Assembly (NCBI GenBank): GCA_024229695.1
Contig: JAAESD010000232.1
Coordinates: 1 to 35,808, forward strand
Direction of reading: 5' to 3'
Source: a bacterium
GTDB taxonomy: Bacteria; Krumholzibacteriota; Krumholzibacteriia; LZORAL124-64-63
DNA: 35,808 bases
The notes under the pieces were generated by a model. It was not told where the DNA came from. It worked only from the letters and a program-made list of their open reading frames with translations, and ran no database searches. Of the stretch, positions 34,783 to 35,808 are shown piece after piece. The position numbers and the translations under genes were made by a program. Position 1 is the stretch's first letter, and the number at the start of each line of letters is the position of its first letter.

Positions 34783-35673
34783 ATGAATACAAAATTAATC
34801 TCTTTGAAATCAGTTATAGCCGTTGCTGCATTGTTTATTATGCTGCTTGCGACAATCTCTGGTTGTGAGGAAGAAGTTGTTGCTGTTGATGTAACTCCAC
34901 CTGCGGTCCCAAATGGTGTTTTTAGTGTAACTGGCAATCAGGTAGTAACAGTCTACTGGAATGATATCTATTATGATGAGGTTGATGATCTTATTGGCTA
35001 TATCATTTATCGATTCTGCCCTGAGTTGCCTGGAGATTCTCCAGAAGTTGGTCCGTATTGTCTTATTGCTGAAGTTGCATGGGATGAAAACTATGACAGC
35101 AGTTCATTGGTACACTGGTTTGATGATTATGATGTAACAAATGGAGAGACTTATTATTACGCAGTCTCTGCATTTGATGCTGCTGGAAACCAGAGTGCTT
35201 TGAGTTTTGAACTGGTAGGCGATACGCCTCGACCAGAAGGTATTGAAGTCCAGATGTTCAACCTGGATGGTTATGACTTCAGCTCTCTAGGTGGGAATGT
35301 AATTGATTGGGACTCTCAGTTTGCTGATATTTTCGTAGAATATGATGAAAATATTCCATTTGTACATGTAGCAAGGCCTGGTGTCCTGATTCAGGATTAT
35401 GGTTTAATAGATTTATTGTGGGTCGATTGGGCCCCATCGGATGGGTACTCCAATACTGGAGTTTGTGAATTAATAGAAGGTCATTCATACATATTAAGAA
35501 TTGTTGAGCCACTAACAATGGAACTTCATTATGCTAAATTCTGGGTGTACGACATTACATCATCGTACGTCGAAATCGATTGGGCTTATCAGGTTGATCC
35601 AAATAATCCAGAATTATCAACACCTGGTAGTCAAAATTCTGAAAACAGGAAAACAGATGTTGTTCGGTTTTAA
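34783..35673 (+). CDS. FN3-like lipoprotein, sigma54-controlled
   Basis: This 296-residue lipoprotein has a signal with a lipobox ending TISG-C. A fibronectin type III-like module follows (about 35-135): TPPAVPNGVFSVTG, VTVYWND, LIGYIIYR, and NGETYYYAVSAFDAAGNQSALS. A longer acidic, aromatic C-terminal part (DGYDFSSLGG to VEIDWAYQVDP) has no family I recognise. It is probably an outer-membrane surface protein with an adhesive or scaffold role. ATG 34783 has GGAGG (34772-34776) 6 bases upstream; GTG 34753 lies before the predicted sigma54 transcript start. A second exported-protein gene follows after 24 bases. Confidence 0.82.
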   Translation: MNTKLISLKSVIAVAALFIMLLATISGCEEEVVAVDVTPPAVPNGVFSVTGNQVVTVYWNDIYYDEVDDLIGYIIYRFCPELPGDSPEVGPYCLIAEVAWDENYDSSSLVHWFDDYDVTNGETYYYAVSAFDAAGNQSALSFELVGDTPRPEGIEVQMFNLDGYDFSSLGGNVIDWDSQFADIFVEYDENIPFVHVARPGVLIQDYGLIDLLWVDWAPSDGYSNTGVCELIEGHSYILRIVEPLTMELHYAKFWVYDITSSYVEIDWAYQVDPNNPELSTPGSQNSENRKTDVVRF

Positions 35674-35697
35674 CCGACTCAACTTAGGAGGTGTCTC

Positions 35698-35808
35698 ATG
35701 AAACAGGTTAATGCAACAAGCAATACTCAAACCGGTACTTATTACGGGTTGATGGCCTTGTTGGTAATTGTACTACTTGCTGTTTGTTCAGCTACTCTGC
35801 TTGCTGAG
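35698..35808 (+). CDS. Exported or membrane protein, N-terminus only (3' truncated)
   Basis: Only 37 codons are inside the window. They encode a polar start (MKQVNATSNTQTGTYYG) and a hydrophobic stretch (LMALLVIVLLAVCSATLLAE) that looks like a signal peptide or signal anchor. AGGAGG at 35686-35691 lies 6 bases before ATG 35698, an excellent ribosome site. The 24-base gap from the FN3 lipoprotein gene suggests the same sigma54-driven operon. No family can be given. Confidence 0.75.
   Translation, partial: MKQVNATSNTQTGTYYGLMALLVIVLLAVCSATLLAE

Noticed and set aside
1..35808. tRNA or rRNA genes, CRISPR arrays, insertion sequences, phage genes
   Set aside because: No cloverleaf, regular spaced repeats, transposase or integrase motifs, or terminal repeats were seen by eye; covariance and profile searches would be decisive.

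Overview
The window looks like a piece of chromosome from a Gram-negative, AT-leaning bacterium, probably of the FCB superphylum or a related candidate phylum. The evidence is C-terminal FlgD-like/type-A sorting domains (NPF/CNP motif, W.G.DD.G, SG.Y), a beta-barrel porin ending in Phe, lipoproteins with lipoboxes, and an IcmF mutase. I cannot name the species. No rRNA, tRNA, CRISPR array or insertion sequence was seen.

Layout. 1-6776 (+): the tail of a secreted protein with a sorting domain, then a strong terminator, a secreted serpin, an ECF sigma / anti-sigma / bactofilin-like membrane protein unit (sigma gene frameshifted), a secreted HELGH metalloprotease with a sorting domain, and a TolB-like propeller lipoprotein. 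6843-9888 (-): a porin, a frameshifted glycosyltransferase, and two tandem DUF507 genes. 9987-20202: a GT39-like membrane glycosyltransferase with TPRs, queD, an HDOD protein, tdk, a tight four-gene unit (BtpA-family protein, rfbB, B3/B4-domain protein, gamma-glutamyltranspeptidase), and cca. 20283-29004: an M28 peptidase with PDZ, a CDF metal transporter and acyl-CoA synthetase pair, icmF, an Rrf2 regulator, and rlmN.

29110-35808 (+) is the most unusual part. An NtrC-type response regulator without a local kinase is followed by a small secreted acidic protein and a 1026-residue TPR-GAF-AAA+-Fis sigma54 activator. Next comes a 747-base stretch without a convincing ORF. It holds two GG-N10-GC sigma54 promoter matches, dyad sequences that could be activator sites, and a structured segment ending in a branched terminator. 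The second sigma54 match sits just upstream of an FN3-like lipoprotein gene and a truncated secreted-protein gene. I read this as a sigma54-controlled surface or secretion locus with a candidate sigma54-dependent small RNA.

Other points. Two genes have near-consensus promoters placed so that transcription should start on the A of the ATG (leaderless). Five convergent gene pairs overlap or nearly touch at their stops. Two genes (ECF sigma, glycosyltransferase) are each broken by one missing base, either real mutations or sequence errors.
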